Below are positions 61,101 through 64,000 of a DNA stretch of 64,000 nucleotides, in pieces. Origin of the DNA: Ehretia macrophylla (lineage: Eukaryota; Streptophyta; Magnoliopsida; Boraginales; Ehretiaceae); contig CM075771.1 of the NCBI GenBank assembly GCA_037974665.1, positions 36,812,425 through 36,876,424 of the forward strand, given 5' to 3'. The translations under genes and the position numbers were made by a program. Every line of letters begins with the position of its first letter. Position 1 is the first letter of the stretch. The notes under the pieces are model-generated. The model did not search any database and was not told where the DNA came from. It saw nothing but the letters and a program-made list of their open reading frames with translations.

Positions 61101-61660
61101 GTAATGTTGAGGGCATAATTCCTTTATGTGTTGATGGTTCACAGTTCCAGCCCAGAGAGATGGCCCATTTAAAAGGACCAATGGGCTTCACGACAACCCA
61201 TCCGCTTCAACAACGCAGCATCCTCGCAAGACGTGATATCGCCGCGTTGTAGGGCCCTCTAATTTCCCATGAGTAAGGTTGTCGTCCTTTTAACAGCTCA
61301 CGACGTATGATCCGGGACCGAAAAACAGAGCAAAAGAAGAAAAGTAGCCCGAAACTGATGAAAACATCCAATTTTGGGCTCCAAAAAGGGCACAGCCGAG
61401 CAGGCTAGCTGCCCCCATCGTAGAGCTCTCAGAGAGCTTTGCAACGGTATGCTTTTCACCACGTAACTCATTACATATCAAAAGTTATGGGCTCCGGAGC
61501 GACGGAGACCTAGTCACAAGCCATACGTTCTCGGTTTGCGGGCCCAACCTCCACGTGAAGTGAAGTTGTCCTGCCCAAGGTGCCCTGGGATCCGATAATA
61601 AAAATGTGGTGGATAAAGTATCTTGGCAACCCTAACCGGCGCAAAAAAAATTGAAAAAGG

Positions 61661-61779
61661 GGGGTGCAACAAGAGGACTTCCCAGGGGGTCACCCATCCT
61701 AGTACTACTCTCGCCCAAGCACACTTAACATTGGAGACCTGATGGGATCCGGTGCATTAGTGCTGGTATGATCGCAACC
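61661..61779 (-). rRNA. 5S rRNA gene, copy 42
   Basis: Full length with about seven changes. The variants CTTAACATTGGAG and GCAACCG are shared with copy 45, though a C replaces the usual base beside position 43. Confidence 0.91.
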
Positions 61780-62342
61780 GTCATGTTGAGGGCACGAATC
61801 CTTTATGTGTTGATGGTTCACAGTTCCAGCCCAGAGAGATGACCCATTGAAAAGGCCCAATGGGCTTAACGACAACCCATCCGCTTCAACAAAACAACCT
61901 CCTCGCAAGACGTGATATTGACGCGTTGTATGGTCCTCTAGTGTCCCGCGAGTAAAGTTGTCGTCCTTTTAACAGCTCACGACAGACGTACAATTCGGGA
62001 CGAAAAAATAGAGGAAAAGAAGAAAAGTACCCCGAAACTGATGAAAACGTTCAATTTTGGGCTCCAAAAATGGCTCAGCCGAGCAGGCTAGCTGGCCCCG
62101 TCGTAGAGCTCTCGGAGAACTTTGCAACAGTATGCTGTGCGCTACGTAACTCCTTACGGACCAAAAGTTATGGGCACCGGAGCGACGGAGACTTGTTCAC
62201 AAGCCCTACACCCTCGGTTTGCGGGCCCAGCATCCACGTGAAGTGAAGTTATCTTGCCCAAGGTGTCGTGGGATTCGATAATAGAAATGTGGTGGATAAA
62301 GTATCTTGGCAACTCTAACCGGAGCAAAAAAAATTGAAAAAT

Positions 62343-62461
62343 GTGGTGCAACACGAGGAATTCCTAGGGGGTCACCCATCCTAGTACTACTCTCGCCCAA
62401 GCACGCTTAACTACGGAGATCTGATGGGATCCGGTGCATTAGTACTGGTATGATCGCGCCC
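62343..62461 (-). rRNA. 5S rRNA gene, copy 43
   Basis: Full length with about seven changes, including A43T and C18T. The spacer beyond it resembles the one beyond copy 39 (AAAGTAGCATCC, GTAAGGATGTCG). Confidence 0.91.
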
Positions 62462-63021
62462 ATCATGTTGAGGGCTCAAATCCTTTATGTGTTGATGGTT
62501 CACAGTCCAAGCCGAGAGAGATGGCCCATTCAAAAGGCCCAATGGGCTTAACGACAACCGAACCGCTTCAATAAAGTAGCATCCTCGCAGGACGTGATAT
62601 CAACTTATTGTAGGGCCTTTTAATGTCCTGCGAGTAAGGATGTCGTCCTTTTAACAGCTCACGACGTACGATCAGGGATGGAAAAACAGAGCGAAAGATA
62701 AAAAGTGGCCCAAAACTAATGAAAACATTCAATTTTGGGCTTAAAAAATGGGCACAGCGAAGTAGGCTAGCTACCCCCATCATAGAGCTCTCGGAGAGCT
62801 TTGCAACGGTATGCTGTGCGCCGCGTAACTCCTTACGGATCAAAAGTTATGGGCACCGAAGCGACGGAGACCTGGTCACATGCCCTAAGCCCTCGGTTTG
62901 CGGGCCCAACCTCCACGTGTAGCTAAGTTGTCTTGCGCAAGGTGCTGTGCGATTCGATAATAGTAATCTGGTGGATAAAGTATCTTGGCAACCTTAACCG
63001 GAGCAAAAAAAATTGAAAAGG

Positions 63022-63140
63022 GAGGTGCAACACGAGGACTTCCCAGGGGGTCACCCATCCTAGTATTACTCTCGCCCAAGCACACTTAACTTCGGAGATC
63101 TAATGGGATCCGATGCATTAATGCTGGTATGATCGCACCC
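63022..63140 (-). rRNA. 5S rRNA gene, copy 44
   Basis: Full length with about seven changes, including A43T. The 5' end is normal. Related to copy 40 through its 3' spacer. Confidence 0.92.
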
Positions 63141-63698
63141 GTCATGTTGAGGGCACAAATCCTTTATGTGTTGATGGTTCACAGTTCCAGCCCAGAGAGA
63201 TGGCCCATTAAAAAGGACCAATGGGCTTAACGACAACCCATCCGCTTCAACAACGCAGAATCCTCGCAGGACGTGATATCGACTCGTTGTAAGGCCCTCT
63301 AATGTCCCACAAGTAAGATTTTCGTCCTTTAATAGCTCACGACGTACGATCCGGGACCCAAAAACAGAGCAAAAGAAGAAAAGTGGCTCGAAACTGATGT
63401 AAACATCCAATTTTGGGCTCCAGAAAGGGCACTGTCATGCAGGCTAGCGGCCCCAGTCGTAGAGCTCTCGGAGAGCTTTGCAACGGTATGCTGTGCGCCG
63501 CGTAACTCATTACAGATCAAAAGTTATGGGCTCCGGAGCGACGGAGACTTAGGCACAAGCCCTACGCCCTCGGTTTGCAGGCCCAGCCTCCACGTGAAGC
63601 GAAGTTGTCTTGCCCAAGGTGCCGTGGTATCCGATAATAGACATGTGGTGGATAAAGTATCTTAGTAACCCTAACCGGAGCAAAAAAAATTGAAAAGG

Positions 63699-63817
63699 GG
63701 GGTACAACAAGAGGACTTCCCAGGGGGTCACCCATCCTAGTACTACTCTCGCCCAAGCACGCTTAACATTGGAGATCTGATGGGATCCGGTGCATTAGTG
63801 CCGGTATGATCGCAACC
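63699..63817 (-). rRNA. 5S rRNA gene, copy 45
   Basis: Full length with about seven changes, including A43T. Shares AACATTGGAG and GCAACCG with copy 42. Last gene in the window; its unit continues past 64000. Confidence 0.92.
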
Positions 63818-64000
63818 GTCAGGTAGAGGGACCGAATCCTTTATGTGTTGATGGTTCACAGTTCCAGCCCAGAGAGATGGCCCATTCAAAAGGCCCAATG
63901 GGATTAACGACAACCCATCCGCTTCAACAACACAGCATCCTCGCAAGACATGATATCGACGCGTTGTAGGGCCCTCTAATGTCCCGCGAGTAAAGTTGTC

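Larger units (their letters stand above)
57471..64000 (-). repeat. 5S rDNA tandem array, segment 4
   Basis: Ten genes at a very regular 677-682 bp spacing, running off the window edge. From about 58140 the units form a distinct subfamily: AGATCTGATGGG in the gene, CAGCCTCCACGTG and GGAGCAAAAAAA in the spacer, GCGAGTAAGG in place of GCGAGTTAGG, and TTTGCAACGG in place of TTTCCAACGG. There are no retrotransposon insertions and no other genes. Confidence 0.95.

Noticed and set aside
1..64000. A CRISPR array, as suggested by the regular repeats
   Set aside because: The repeat unit is 679 bp with a conserved 5S gene in each; there are no short direct repeats with unique spacers and no cas genes.

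Overview
This is plant nuclear DNA, most likely from a eudicot. The window is a 5S ribosomal DNA tandem array broken up by LTR retrotransposons. The organism call rests on the 5S gene sequence (reading GGGTGCGATC at its 5' end and GTTGCACCCC at its 3' end), on Tekay-type chromovirus retrotransposons, and on an initiator-Met tRNA primer site shared by all intact elements. I see no host protein-coding gene.

The 5S array occupies 1-2292, 6011-23202, 25699-30313 and 57471-64000. Every 5S gene lies on the minus strand. The repeat unit is about 679 bp: a 119-bp gene plus about 560 bp of spacer. I count 45 genes or gene remnants. Three are truncated or internally deleted (19447, 21450, 22709), and one further unit has lost its gene entirely (junction near 1557). 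Subtracting the solo LTR plus its 5-bp target duplication between 6513 and 2111 leaves exactly 679 bp. The array is unusually heterogeneous. Most genes carry about 3 to 11 substitutions, many at CpG sites, and blocks of two, three or perhaps four units are themselves duplicated. This looks like an ageing, poorly homogenised part of a 5S locus. The units right of 58,140 belong to a distinct subfamily.

Four insertions are present, each with a 5-bp target-site duplication. A solo LTR lies at 2293-6010 (GATGG). A second solo LTR from a different family lies at 23203-25698 (CCTAC). A large plus-strand element lies at 30314-57470 (CCCAG). It has 3.7-kb LTRs and only about 2.9 kb of its own internal sequence, with no coding capacity, so it looks like a LARD-type non-autonomous retrotransposon of the same family as the first solo LTR. 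Nested in its leader is a minus-strand Tekay-like Ty3/Gypsy element at 34419-51162 (CTTTC), present as a tandem: LTR, internal region, LTR, internal region, LTR.

The two gag-pol copies of the nested tandem are nearly identical but both are broken. The left copy (36715-41331) has a single in-frame stop in gag. The right copy (43950-48567) has a stop between RNase H and integrase plus a frameshift in integrase. The order of events inferred from nesting is: 5S array, then LARD and solo elements, then the tandem chromovirus inside the LARD. The 5S genes would be read by RNA polymerase III from internal promoters. The retroelements are largely passive, and the autonomous chromovirus family is a plausible source of proteins for the LARD.
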